64,000 nt of DNA from NCBI GenBank assembly GCA_019359395.1, contig JAHHHK010000012.1:145676-209675 (forward strand), given 5' to 3'. Numbering within the stretch: position 1 is the stretch's first letter; each line of letters starts with the position of its first letter. Positions 8,192 to 16,668 of this stretch are shown here, one piece after another. Below the pieces are notes generated by a model that worked only from the letters and a program-made list of their open reading frames with translations, searched no databases and was not told the origin of the DNA. The position numbers and the translations under genes were made by a program. The stretch comes from Komarekiella atlantica HA4396-MV6. GTDB taxonomy: Bacteria; Cyanobacteriota; Cyanobacteriia; Cyanobacteriales; Nostocaceae.

Positions 8192-10098
8192 AAACCGAGT
8201 TTAATAAGTAAATTATCGAGCATAGAATCTACTTCTTTAGATACATTTTTATTGTTTTGTATAGACTGGGTTTCAGTAATACATTCTTCATCAATTAAGC
8301 CACTAGGAATCTGACCAGATGGATCGCTTAAAATTTCACGTATTAAATAATTATCAATTGCAATTTTTTTATGATCAATAAACTGATAAATTTCTCCTTC
8401 AGTTACTTCATAGTCTTTGTATGCTTGTTTAACAAACAGAATAGCTAAAAGAGGCTTAACATCCTCAACATTAAGCTTTACAAATTCTCCTCCTAACTCT
8501 TTAGATAAGAGCTTATCCAAATACTCTCTTCCTTTGGTATTAGGTTTTACGTCTTTGGCACGAACTAAACACCCACGAGTCATATCAAACGTTTTATAAT
8601 CGATTAATCTTTTCAAAGCAGCACTCACAAATTTAGTGGTAGATTCCTGCACAACTGCTACTACTATTTTGACAACTGTTCCCTTTTCCTGACCAATAAT
8701 TCTAAAGTGGAGGTAGTCTTTGTCTACACTTTTGACTATAACTTCCTCAACCTCATCCAGTTTTACTCTTTCTACAGTTTTACCTTTAAGTGTAAGTAAA
8801 CAAAGACGTATAGCATTAGCTATAATATTACTCTCTTCAAAGTAATTTTCTATTGTATTATCAAGTGCTGCAAGTTCTTTATTGAAGGCTGTTTCAACTT
8901 TATGTAGTGGATCTAGTGGCTGTGGTAGGCAATCAGGTAAATTCCAGTTATCTGCACACCACTGTAGAACTCTTCTAACGATTGGTTTTTCTTTACCAAG
9001 TTCTCTCAATCCGCCTTCATCAAAAGGATATATAGGATGAGGTGGAGTTAAATTCTTTGTGTCATAAAACTCTTTCAACCAGTGAGAGACAAGAGTTACT
9101 ACATCATCACTGTTAAGATGTCTTAAATCAATTTTTCTTTCACCAATTCTGTCAATAACCGAATCTGCTTGTGGCACAACTTTAACTTGTTGTGTCCAAG
9201 TTTCATCGAACATAGCTAGAATTAAAACTCCGCGTTTCATTTTGCTATATATGTCTTTAGCAAAGAGAGCAACAACCTGTGCTCTTGTAAAACCTTGCTC
9301 ATTACAATTGAGACTTTCTAATTCATCAAAGCAAATAACTACTGTTCTAAAATCACCAATTAAATCTAGAATTTGGCATATAGTCTGAAATGCTTCAGCT
9401 TCTTTATCATCTTGACTAGGATTTGGTAATCCCATAGCGTCAGCTTGTGACTGTGCTAAGTCTCTGCCGGCAAGCCAGTTAATTGCAAATGAAACTTTAT
9501 CTGAAGATAGTGTCCATAAAATAGCCTGAATCAAATAAGGATTTTCAATGTTTGGCTTTAGTTTAAGCACTTTGGCAGTTAAGGCATCAACTATCTTGGG
9601 ATGTTGAGCTAAAACTCCAGGAAATCGTTTGATTAAATCTTGAGGAGTATAGCTTGACTTGTATACTTCATTAACTAAAGTAGTTGCCATCTCTTGCCAT
9701 TGCATTACACCTTGATTACCAGTCTGTTTTAGGCTAGATGTTAAAGTGTTTAGAAATTTAGAATGTATTTTGTTTAAGTCACCATAGTCAACCTCACTCA
9801 TGTAGACGAAAAAACTATCACCTTCATACTGAAGACGAGAACGAATCCGACTCATCAAGTGACTTTTTCCTAGTCCTTTCTCAGCTTTGATAGTTATACC
9901 AATAACTGAACGCTTCCCTACACTAATTTGCTCTATTGCCTGAAAAATAGTATTTGATGCATGAGCATTTATAGAAGGAACATCGGGAAAACTTTGATTC
10001 CAGATATCATGACTTCTAACTACTAACGACCTGTCAAATGGGTTATGACTTGTAATAGCTTTGTTGAGGTCTGAAGATGAAGATAAAGAACTAATCAT
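8188..10098 (-). CDS. Large P-loop ATPase of a putative defence unit
   Basis: A 636-residue ATPase if started at ATG 10098; an in-frame TTG 33 nt upstream would add 11 hydrophobic residues and has no ribosome binding site. Walker A is KAEKGLGKSH (about 71-80) and Walker B is VVICFDELESL (about 253-263). Then come GVLILAMFDETW (sensor-like) and DRIGERKIDLRHL, as in AAA/STAND-type ATPases such as BREX BrxC/PglY and KAP-like proteins. The C-terminal 250 residues have no recognised domain. No HIP1 octamer was seen in this gene, while both partner genes have them. It overlaps the nuclease gene and follows the winged-helix gene by 63 bp. The family is not identified. Confidence 0.75.
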   Translation of the reverse strand: MISSLSSSSDLNKAITSHNPFDRSLVVRSHDIWNQSFPDVPSINAHASNTIFQAIEQISVGKRSVIGITIKAEKGLGKSHLMSRIRSRLQYEGDSFFVYMSEVDYGDLNKIHSKFLNTLTSSLKQTGNQGVMQWQEMATTLVNEVYKSSYTPQDLIKRFPGVLAQHPKIVDALTAKVLKLKPNIENPYLIQAILWTLSSDKVSFAINWLAGRDLAQSQADAMGLPNPSQDDKEAEAFQTICQILDLIGDFRTVVICFDELESLNCNEQGFTRAQVVALFAKDIYSKMKRGVLILAMFDETWTQQVKVVPQADSVIDRIGERKIDLRHLNSDDVVTLVSHWLKEFYDTKNLTPPHPIYPFDEGGLRELGKEKPIVRRVLQWCADNWNLPDCLPQPLDPLHKVETAFNKELAALDNTIENYFEESNIIANAIRLCLLTLKGKTVERVKLDEVEEVIVKSVDKDYLHFRIIGQEKGTVVKIVVAVVQESTTKFVSAALKRLIDYKTFDMTRGCLVRAKDVKPNTKGREYLDKLLSKELGGEFVKLNVEDVKPLLAILFVKQAYKDYEVTEGEIYQFIDHKKIAIDNYLIREILSDPSGQIPSGLIDEECITETQSIQNNKNVSKEVDSMLDNLLIKLGL

Positions 10099-10161
10099 GA
10101 TTAAGCATCTACTGAAAATAAAAAAGAACAAAGTAAAGTGGAAAAAACTGAGTAACTTAGT

Positions 10162-10818
10162 TTATGAATTGAGGCGTTTGGCATAACAGCGTAATCCACT
10201 AACTTTAGTAGTAATGGAATCTTCAATCTTGTCTGGAGCACTATCTTCTATGCTTCCACCTTGAAGTTGCAAAATGTCCTTCTCCTGAATTTCTAACAGC
10301 CATGTGTTAAACTGTTCACGACTCACCTGATCGCCTATTTCTCTCCTGATACGATAAATTGGCACCAGATCATCTAGGTTGTAGTTTTGATTCAGCTTGT
10401 CGTAGACTTCCAGCGCTACTGATTTAAACTCGTCGTAAGATGCGATCATACTCCTCCGATTAACTGGGACATCTGCGCTAGTTACCGCAACATCTATCTG
10501 ACTAATCCACTTCACCAACGCATTCGCCGCCCAAGTTCCGACAATTGTCCCTTCAAACTTAAAATCAGAGCTTTTCAAACCTTCACGTAATACCTCTAAA
10601 CCCTTGGGAGATGTCAGAGAGTATCCTTTTTTGGAAATTGCGATCGCTCCCTGTGTCTGTAATTCCTCGAATATGCCTTGATAATCTGCTACCTTCTTGG
10701 TCTTAGATACAATACGTTTGGTGAGTTGACCTTTCATTACTTCCTGCTGCGTTCCTCCCAAATCCCATAAAGCTAAAAGCAGACGAGTTCTAGTTTGAGC
10801 TGCGTTTTTTGATGACAT
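10162..10818 (-). CDS. Winged-helix-like protein, first gene of the putative defence unit
   Basis: A 218-residue soluble protein. Residues about 8-80 (RTRLLLALWDLGG..EVMKGQLTKRIV..YQGIFEELQTQGAIAISKKGYSLTSPKGLEVL) read like a winged-helix DNA-binding domain ending in a wing and a short helix. The C-terminal part (DLVPIYRIRREIGDQVSREQFNTWLLEIQEKDILQLQGG) looks like a second such domain. It is the promoter-proximal gene before the ATPase and nuclease. It could be a regulator or the DNA-recognition subunit. No family name is recognised. Confidence 0.7.
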   Translation of the reverse strand: MSSKNAAQTRTRLLLALWDLGGTQQEVMKGQLTKRIVSKTKKVADYQGIFEELQTQGAIAISKKGYSLTSPKGLEVLREGLKSSDFKFEGTIVGTWAANALVKWISQIDVAVTSADVPVNRRSMIASYDEFKSVALEVYDKLNQNYNLDDLVPIYRIRREIGDQVSREQFNTWLLEIQEKDILQLQGGSIEDSAPDKIEDSITTKVSGLRCYAKRLNS

Positions 10819-11310
10819 ATTGAGTGTATTTTTTTACAGAAAAAGTCATAGTAACTGTATCTTTTTAAAATATTTAGCTCGAAAAAATAACCGCAAAATT
10901 GCTGAATGTTGGTACGTTTCTCCTAACATTTCTTCATAAAAAACAGAGGACACTGTAAATTTAGTGTCTTTTATGTAAACAAAATTAAACAAATTAGTGA
11001 GAGTCTATTTCAATTCCATAGCATCCCAAGTGTCAGACAAGAAACGCGCATAAAATTTATGCAACCTGTCAATTACTCAAGAGTATTGTTACTTAATTAG
11101 CAAATATGTTTCTTTAGGAGGAAAACAGTTTATCTCAAAGGCAGGATGGAAAACTTGAAAAATTCAATCATCATACACTGAAACCAAAAAGCTGTGTTGT
11201 TGTCAAATAAACGGCGTATGTTTTTTTTATTCCAGCCAAAATAGCAGTGATTCCAACTCTGTATTTGCAACAGCAAGGCTTTTAGAAAACACAGGTGATG
11301 ACGAAATACG
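10819..11310. promoter_or_regulatory. Divergent intergenic region with a hairpin
   Basis: This 492-bp AT-rich spacer separates the winged-helix gene (minus) and a lipoprotein gene (plus), so it should hold both promoters. At about 10951-10974, GACACT and AGTGTC flank an 8-nt loop (GTAAATTT) and are followed on the plus strand by TTTTAT. This is a terminator-like hairpin without an obvious plus-strand gene upstream. Nothing else was found. Confidence 0.45.
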
Positions 11311-11802
11311 ATGAACACAATCTATAGAGAACGTAAAATAGTTTCGCGTCTACTTGCAGTGCTGCTTTCGGCATTGCTAACAGTGCCTTTGCTAAGTAGC
11401 TGCGGAGGAGGTTCCCGAACTGCTACGCCGCCACCTGTTGACGATACCATTGGCAGAAATGTGAGTAATCGTGTTCCTGTAAACCAACCCGAAGCGAAAA
11501 AGGGCTTGTCTACAGGCCAAAAAGTGGCGATTTTGGCGGGAGCCGCAGGACTTTATTACCTCTACAACAAGCATAAGAATTCTCAAGGAGAAGGAGCAGA
11601 GGGCAAATACTACCTTTCCAAGAACGGACGTGTATACTACCGCGATGCTGAACATCGCGCTCACTGGGTAACTCCACCACGAGAAGGCATTCGAGTTCCA
11701 GAATCCGAGGCGCAACAGTATCGGGACTTCCAAGGTTATAACGGGCGTTCCACAGGTCGCGATCTAGTTGGCATAACTTCAAGCGCAGCGCCGGCACTTT
11801 AA
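11311..11802 (+). CDS. Putative lipoprotein of unknown function
   Basis: A 163-residue protein with a lipoprotein signal peptide: basic start, hydrophobic stretch (LLAVLLSALLTVPLLSS) and a lipobox ending at Cys30 (LLSSC-GGG). After a Pro/Thr-rich linker there is a short hydrophobic segment (VAILAGAAGLYYLYNKHK), then a Tyr-rich region GKYYLSKNGRVYYRD and HWVTPP. I do not recognise the family. A 60-bp-repeat gene follows 93 bp downstream on the same strand, ahead of a shared terminator, so they may be one transcript. Confidence 0.72.
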   Translation: MNTIYRERKIVSRLLAVLLSALLTVPLLSSCGGGSRTATPPPVDDTIGRNVSNRVPVNQPEAKKGLSTGQKVAILAGAAGLYYLYNKHKNSQGEGAEGKYYLSKNGRVYYRDAEHRAHWVTPPREGIRVPESEAQQYRDFQGYNGRSTGRDLVGITSSAAPAL

Positions 11803-11895
11803 ATAAGTAAAGCGTGTGTAAATGCAAAGCGACTTCCCAGAGGATAACGCCGATCGCGCACGTGGTACACATGAAATTAAATCAGGTGATCAATC

Positions 11896-12288
11896 ATGGT
11901 AGATGACTTTTTGCGAAAGGCGAAAGATTTTCTCTTGGGGCCGAACGGCGATCAAGCTGAGCGGGATGCCGAATATCGCGATCGCCAGGTACGTCCAGCT
12001 AGCGAAGATCCCTACGGCGATCCAGCAGACCAAGACTATTACGGCAATGTTCGCCCAGCTAGCGAAGACCCCTACGGCGATCCAGCAGACCAGGGAGCTT
12101 ATGGCGACCTCACACCAGCTAGCGAAGACCCCTACGGTGATCCAGCAGACCAGGAATATTTCGGCAATGTTCGCCCAGCTAGCGAAGATCCCTACGGTGA
12201 TCCAGCAGACCAGGAGTATTTCGGCAATGTTCGCCCAGCTAGCGAAGATCCCTACGGCGACCCGGCTGATCAGGATTACCGCCGTTGA
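11896..12288 (+). CDS. Acidic protein of five 20-residue repeats
   Basis: A 130-residue protein. The first 34 residues (MVDDFLRKAKDFLLGPNGDQ...) form an amphipathic start. The rest is five copies of a 20-residue unit with the core PASEDPYGDPADQ followed by a variable YYGNVR-like linker; the last copy ends DYRR. It is rich in Asp, Pro and Tyr and probably unstructured. There is no signal peptide and no known family. It is preceded by a lipoprotein gene and followed by a strong terminator. Confidence 0.7.
   Translation: MVDDFLRKAKDFLLGPNGDQAERDAEYRDRQVRPASEDPYGDPADQDYYGNVRPASEDPYGDPADQGAYGDLTPASEDPYGDPADQEYFGNVRPASEDPYGDPADQEYFGNVRPASEDPYGDPADQDYRR
11992..12285. repeat. 60-bp coding tandem repeat, five units
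   Basis: Units of exactly 60 bp carry GCTAGCGAAGA(C/T)CCCTACGG and GATCCAGCAGACCAG at fixed spacing. Differences are mostly third-position changes (GAC/GAT, GGC/GGT) or lie in the variable linker. The array therefore looks to be under protein-level constraint rather than freshly amplified. Confidence 0.9.
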
Positions 12289-12336
12289 CGCAGAACTAAT
12301 GTGTTTTTGAAGCGGGGATAAATTGTCGAACAGCAA

Positions 12337-12376
12337 ACAAGGCAGTAGATTTTGAAACTACTGCCTTTTGTTTTTC
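12337..12376 (+). terminator. Rho-independent terminator
   Basis: AAGGCAGTAG (12339-12348) pairs perfectly with CTACTGCCTT (12358-12367) around a 9-nt loop and is followed by TTGTTTTT. It ends the repeat-protein transcript. It may also serve the convergent mdh gene, whose stop is 27 bp further on. Confidence 0.85.
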
Positions 12377-12402
12377 CTGAATAAATTGAGGTTGCCTAAA
12401 AT

Positions 12403-13380
12403 TCAAATGTTGCTACCCAAAATTTCCTGTGCTCGGTCTATATTTTTACGCACAGATTGAGCTGAAGCCTGCAAAGCTGCTTTTTCACCATCAGTGAGAT
12501 TCAGTTGCAATACACTCTCAATCCCACCACATCCTAAGCGACAGGGAACGCCAATCACAATATCTGCTAATTCATATTCACCTTGCAGATACGCCGCCAC
12601 AGGCAACAATCGTGACTGATTCAACAAAATCGATTCCACCATCACACTTGTGGCAGATGCGGGCGCAAAAAAAGCACCACCAGTCTGCATCAATTCCACA
12701 ATCTCTGCACCACCATTACGGGTTCTCTCTACTAACCGTTCAATTGTGGCTGCATCTAACAATTCTGTGATGGGAATGCCGTTAACAGTGGCATAACGAG
12801 ACAAGGGAACCATCAAATCGCCGTGGCTACCCAATACCATCGCTTTGACATCGGCAGGCAAAACCCCCAATTCTAGGGCAATGAAAGTTTCAAAGCGAGC
12901 CGAGTCTAACACGCCAGCCATGCCCATAATGCGATCGCGTGGTAAGCCAGTTGCTTGCCAAGCTAAATAAGTCATCACATCCAAAGGATTGGTAACGACA
13001 ATAAAAATAGCATTAGGAGAATGGGCGATCGCTTTCTTGGCTGCTTCCACTACAATCTTGGCATTGGTCTTCAGCAAGTCATCCCGACTCATACCTGGCT
13101 TGCGAGGAAGTCCGGCAGTAATCACCACAATTTGAGAACCAGATGTATCAGCATAGTTATTTGTGCCAATAATCTGGCGATTATGTAATTCAATTCCCTT
13201 AGCCTCAGTCAAATCTAAGGCTAGTCCTTGGGGCATTCCCTCGACGATATCCAGTAAAACCACATCTGCCAGATTTTTCTCCGCAATGCGTTGGGCTAGG
13301 GTGCTACCAACTCTACCTGCACCAACGATGGTGACACGAGGTAAATTACACACAATTGGGGAGGTATAGGAAGAAGACAT
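12403..13380 (-). CDS. mdh: Malate dehydrogenase (LDH/MDH superfamily)
   Basis: A 325-residue NAD-dependent enzyme converting malate and oxaloacetate. The nucleotide-binding motif is VTIVGAGRVGSTLA. The substrate loop reads RKPGMSRDDLL, with the arginine typical of malate rather than lactate specificity. Downstream are VTNPLDVMTYL, the aspartate/arginine segment (GVLDSARFE) and the catalytic histidine in GSHGDLMVPL. The length is normal for the family. It is transcribed alone. Confidence 0.93.
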   Translation of the reverse strand: MSSSYTSPIVCNLPRVTIVGAGRVGSTLAQRIAEKNLADVVLLDIVEGMPQGLALDLTEAKGIELHNRQIIGTNNYADTSGSQIVVITAGLPRKPGMSRDDLLKTNAKIVVEAAKKAIAHSPNAIFIVVTNPLDVMTYLAWQATGLPRDRIMGMAGVLDSARFETFIALELGVLPADVKAMVLGSHGDLMVPLSRYATVNGIPITELLDAATIERLVERTRNGGAEIVELMQTGGAFFAPASATSVMVESILLNQSRLLPVAAYLQGEYELADIVIGVPCRLGCGGIESVLQLNLTDGEKAALQASAQSVRKNIDRAQEILGSNI

Positions 13381-13407
13381 AATTGGGGTGCAGAGTGCGA
13401 TCTGTAT

Positions 13408-13434
13408 GAAACCTGCGAAAGCAGGTTTTGTTTG
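13408..13434 (+). other. GAAA-tetraloop hairpin upstream of mdh
   Basis: AAACCTGC-GAAA-GCAGGTTT (13409-13428) is a perfect 8-bp stem with a GAAA tetraloop, followed on the plus strand by TGTTTG. It lies just upstream of the minus-strand mdh start, with no plus-strand gene before it. It could be a leader hairpin of mdh or an orphan terminator. Confidence 0.45.
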
Positions 13435-13632
13435 TATAGCCTCAGATTGAAGTCAGAAGGCGTCTTATTGAGCTAATGCGCTTTTAAATTGCAGATTTCT
13501 CCAGGGAAGCAAGCTACAAAGCAGCGTCAACCAAAGGAGAAAGTCACCAAAGAGTCAAAGGTCAAGAATTCAGTAGACTTTTGACTCTTGAGAGCCATCA
13601 CGCATAATTACGCAAACTAAATCAATAACAGC

Positions 13633-13848
13633 TTATTTAAATTCTTCGAGTTGATCCAAACGCAACCAAACGTTTGGTGTTGGCACTTTCCCGAACTTAA
13701 CAAGAGCGTAATCACCTTTGACATCGACAATTTCGCCTTTACTGTTAAACAAATAGGCAGGAAAGCGCGTATCACTAGCTTGTGCTTCCAGACTATTTTC
13801 CAATTTCTCGCGGATAGCGCGAACCATATCTCCTCTTTTGACTGCCAT
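13633..13848 (-). CDS. ndhO: NAD(P)H-quinone oxidoreductase subunit O
   Basis: A 71-residue subunit of the cyanobacterial NDH-1 complex, involved in cyclic electron flow and respiration at the thylakoid membrane. [19 protein letters not shown] at the start and [15 protein letters not shown] at the end match the NdhO family. The ATG at 13848 is chosen over one 15 nt upstream because GAGAGGGGAA precedes it and the family begins MAVK. Confidence 0.93.
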   Translation of the reverse strand: MAVKRGDMVRAIREKLENSLEAQASDTRFPAYLFNSKGEIVDVKGDYALVKFGKVPTPNVWLRLDQLEEFK

Positions 13849-13958
13849 GAGTTCCCCTCTCAAGTTTGTAACTTGTTTTATTCAGGATTTTAGCTTGCGC
13901 TTGGGGACAAAGACACAAGTAATTTAGATGGGGAGCAGGGGGAGATAGGGAGACAAGA

Positions 13959-14801
13959 CTAACGTTGACACTGGGGGCAAAAGTGACTTGATCGTCCAGC
14001 TAACCTAATCCGCATAATTGCTGTGTCACAAACTCGACAGGGTTCTCCGGCGCGGTTATAAACCCAGGCAATACCGCCATAGTTGCCATTTGTACCCTTA
14101 ACACTGAGGAAATTACTAAAAGTTGTGCCACCAGCCTCAATGCTGGTTTCTAATACCTGAATAATGGCTGTTCGCAAACGCTCAATTTGCTTTAGCTGCA
14201 AATCTGTACATAGAGTTTCGGGTAACACTCCACTTTTGAAGAGTGCTTCATCGGCATAGATGTTACCTAATCCCGCCACTACTGACTGATCGAGTAGCGC
14301 AGTCTTAATTGGACGGCGGCGATTTTGGAGTTTGAGAGCTAGATACTCGACGGTGAATTCGGGTGAAAATGGATCTGCTGCTAGTTTTGCTAAACCAGTA
14401 ATGATACTTTCTACGGCAACACCAGGGGGAACCCACCACATTTGACCGAAGGTGCGCTGGTCAACAAAGCGCAATTCCTGCTGATCTCCAAAGAATATTC
14501 TGACTCGTGTGTGCTTGTGCAATGGTTCATCTCGATGCAGCCATAGTAGTTGACCAGTCATTCGCAGGTGAACCCCTAGCCAGCTAGGTGAGGGAGAGGG
14601 GGTGAGTTCGGCTAGGAGATATTTGCCACGACGATGCCAAGTTTTGATGGCACTCCCTTTGATTCCAGTAACAAATTCACCGACAGAAAACGGGTAGGCG
14701 ATGGTGCGATCAAGCAACACATCTCCACCCGTAATTTCTTGGTTAAGGGTCAATTGATTTAGACCCCGCCGGACTGTTTCAACTTCAGGCAATTCAGGCA
14801 T
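13959..14801 (-). CDS. mutM: Formamidopyrimidine-DNA glycosylase
   Basis: A 280-residue base-excision repair enzyme that removes oxidised purines such as 8-oxoguanine. It begins with the invariant PELPEVE, whose proline is the catalytic nucleophile. It has the helix-two-turn-helix text DQSVVAGLGNIYADEALF and ends with an intact zinc finger (CRVCD...HFCPQCQR). The length is as expected. It is a single gene on the minus strand. Confidence 0.95.
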   Translation of the reverse strand: MPELPEVETVRRGLNQLTLNQEITGGDVLLDRTIAYPFSVGEFVTGIKGSAIKTWHRRGKYLLAELTPSPSPSWLGVHLRMTGQLLWLHRDEPLHKHTRVRIFFGDQQELRFVDQRTFGQMWWVPPGVAVESIITGLAKLAADPFSPEFTVEYLALKLQNRRRPIKTALLDQSVVAGLGNIYADEALFKSGVLPETLCTDLQLKQIERLRTAIIQVLETSIEAGGTTFSNFLSVKGTNGNYGGIAWVYNRAGEPCRVCDTAIMRIRLAGRSSHFCPQCQR

Positions 14802-14949
14802 TCAAGCTGATTAAGCAAGCAATTTGATGTATTTGTGGGACAAGACATGGAGAAGTATGTAAACACCCGTAAGTAACTTACTGTACTTTCAAAAAGAAAC
14901 CGTAAATCCCCACAGGGCGGCTTTTCTCAGAGTAGAGTAGGCTGGGACG

Positions 14950-14990
14950 AAGGATGAAAGATATAAAATTTTCATCCTTTATATTCCATA
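14950..14990. other. Inverted repeat downstream of psaE
   Basis: AAGGATGAA and TTCATCCTT enclose about 13 nt in the 227-bp spacer between psaE and mutM, both on the minus strand. It may end the psaE transcript, but no clear T-run follows on that strand. Confidence 0.4.
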
Positions 14991-15028
14991 CTTGACACTT
15001 TCCTTCATCATCCCATTAAACAATCACC

Positions 15029-15256
15029 TTATGACTTTGCTGCTTCTTTTTTCGGCTTAGCCTTTGGTGCTTCAACTTCTACTAATTCATCTTGGGCGAA
15101 GTTATTGGTATTGATACCAGCGTAATTTAGCTTCTCAAACCGGACAATTACTGGGTATTTGATACCGCTTTGGTCAATAGAAGCCACGGTTCCGACATCC
15201 TGAAACCAGTAGGATTCTGGGCGGAGAATACGTACTTTAGAACCACGTTGAACCAT
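15029..15256 (-). CDS. psaE: Photosystem I reaction centre subunit IV (PsaE)
   Basis: A 75-residue stromal/cytoplasmic-side subunit of photosystem I that helps dock ferredoxin. The opening [18 protein letters not shown] and the SH3-like core [20 protein letters not shown] are diagnostic. The C-terminus is extended by a Lys/Ala-rich tail ([13 protein letters not shown]), as in heterocyst-forming strains. The ~250 bp upstream should hold the promoter and also carries ATTTGTC-type heptamer repeats. Confidence 0.97.
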   Translation of the reverse strand: MVQRGSKVRILRPESYWFQDVGTVASIDQSGIKYPVIVRFEKLNYAGINTNNFAQDELVEVEAPKAKPKKEAAKS

Positions 15257-15513
15257 GAGTATTTTCCCTTTTAATTATCAATCGCCAATATATAGGGCTA
15301 ATTGATTTCACTCTACAACCTGGAGGTATCAGCAAGAGGTTTTATTAAGTTATTTGTCTGACTGGTCATTTGTCATTTGTCATTGGTCAAGAGTTACAAA
15401 TTTTTCTATACTTCTCCTTCTGTCAAATGTCAAATATAAAAAACTGTTAGATAATCATTGACAAAGTACATGCAATCGTGTACCTTCGACGCAAATAGTA
15501 ATTTTACTCAATA

Positions 15514-16098
15514 TTATGCTTTGCTCAATACAAACACACTCCCCTCATTACCTCTGCCAATCCGCAGATTGTTATCTATATAAGTAATGTCTAACCAGCC
15601 CTGTTGTTTATCGCTGTTCAAGGCGGCATCAATGGCCGGAAATTTTTTACCATTTTCAATTTCTTGGATAAAGGTTGCCGGAGAATTGTATCCTATTAAA
15701 CGTTGTAATCCGACAATAGACCGCTCAAATTTCACTTGGACGCGACGACCTGAAACTGGCTCAAACTTGGCAGCAACACTGACTAATCCTTCAAGATAGG
15801 GTAAGCCATAAATCTCAGCTATGTTGTAGACGCTAGTAGTCTCTACCCGGATACACTGATAAATTTGACCAAGTTTACACAAAGGTATGCGATCTAGGTT
15901 TAACAGACCCTTGCTAGTGGTGTATAGTAATCGCCAATCGCCATTTAGCAAATTGCTAGCTTCCACTGGACATGGTGTAGGGTTGAGGTCTTCTAAATTG
16001 GCGATCGCTGCTAAAATAGCTTGTTTCTGTTGCTCAGTTGCAAGTATTCCGCGATTTGTCCCAGCGATCGCATCTATAAGAGCCGTTTTTCCAATCAT
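15514..16098 (-). CDS. PAP/fibrillin family protein (plastid-lipid-associated)
   Basis: A 194-residue protein with the fibrillin pattern: LLNGDWRLLYTTSKGLLNLDRIPL near residue 50 and DITYIDNNLRIGRGNEGSVFVL at the C-terminus. Fibrillins are lipocalin-like lipid-associated proteins of thylakoids and plastoglobules, linked to photoprotection. The molecular role here is not defined. It is divergent from the small acidic gene at 16352. Confidence 0.85.
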   Translation of the reverse strand: MIGKTALIDAIAGTNRGILATEQQKQAILAAIANLEDLNPTPCPVEASNLLNGDWRLLYTTSKGLLNLDRIPLCKLGQIYQCIRVETTSVYNIAEIYGLPYLEGLVSVAAKFEPVSGRRVQVKFERSIVGLQRLIGYNSPATFIQEIENGKKFPAIDAALNSDKQQGWLDITYIDNNLRIGRGNEGSVFVLSKA

Positions 16099-16351
16099 TG
16101 TTTTTCACCTTAAAAATCATTCACTTTCAATTAGCATGAACAAGATATTAATGTCTCCTGTATACAGCCGTACAAATCACTAAAAACCGCCATCCGTTTG
16201 GCATACGGCTATTAAATAAAAAATTTCTATCCTAGTGCGGATTTCTAAACTAACCAGTTGAATGAATAACTAAATTAGTCCGTATCAAGTGATAGACTCT
16301 AAATGTCAAGTTACGTAAACCTTTTGATCAACTTTTCCTGTCTTCGTCGAT

Positions 16352-16591
16352 ATGCTGAATTCTCCATTACGTGAAGAACCCCGTAACCAGCGAGCGGCTG
16401 TAATTCCATTAAAACAAGAGTCCTCCATGTTGGATTGGTTGCAATCCGGCGGTCGTCTTATATCGCGTGACGTTCACGAACCGGATTTTCTGGATGACGA
16501 AGAAGAAATAGAGTCGCTAATGAGTGTAGAAGATGGTATTGGCGACTATGATCTTGATGATGATGACGATATAAGCATCGCTGAAGATTAG
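16352..16591 (+). CDS. DUF3134-family small acidic protein
   Basis: A 79-residue cyanobacterial protein with the family opening NSPLREEPRNQRAAVIPLKQESSMLDWLQSGGRL. It ends in a strongly acidic tail (DYDLDDDDDISIAED). The function is unknown. It lies 77 bp before mraY on the same strand and may be cotranscribed with it. Confidence 0.8.
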   Translation: MLNSPLREEPRNQRAAVIPLKQESSMLDWLQSGGRLISRDVHEPDFLDDEEEIESLMSVEDGIGDYDLDDDDDISIAED

Positions 16592-16668
16592 CTTTTTGAG
16601 TCGGGGACTTGGTGTATCCCTAGTTCCTGGTATTCAGTTTTGTAAGTGTGGAGTGAAGGGAAATTTCT

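Noticed and set aside
11130..11318. Minus-strand 62-residue frame
   Set aside because: It lies in the divergent promoter region and lacks coding signals.
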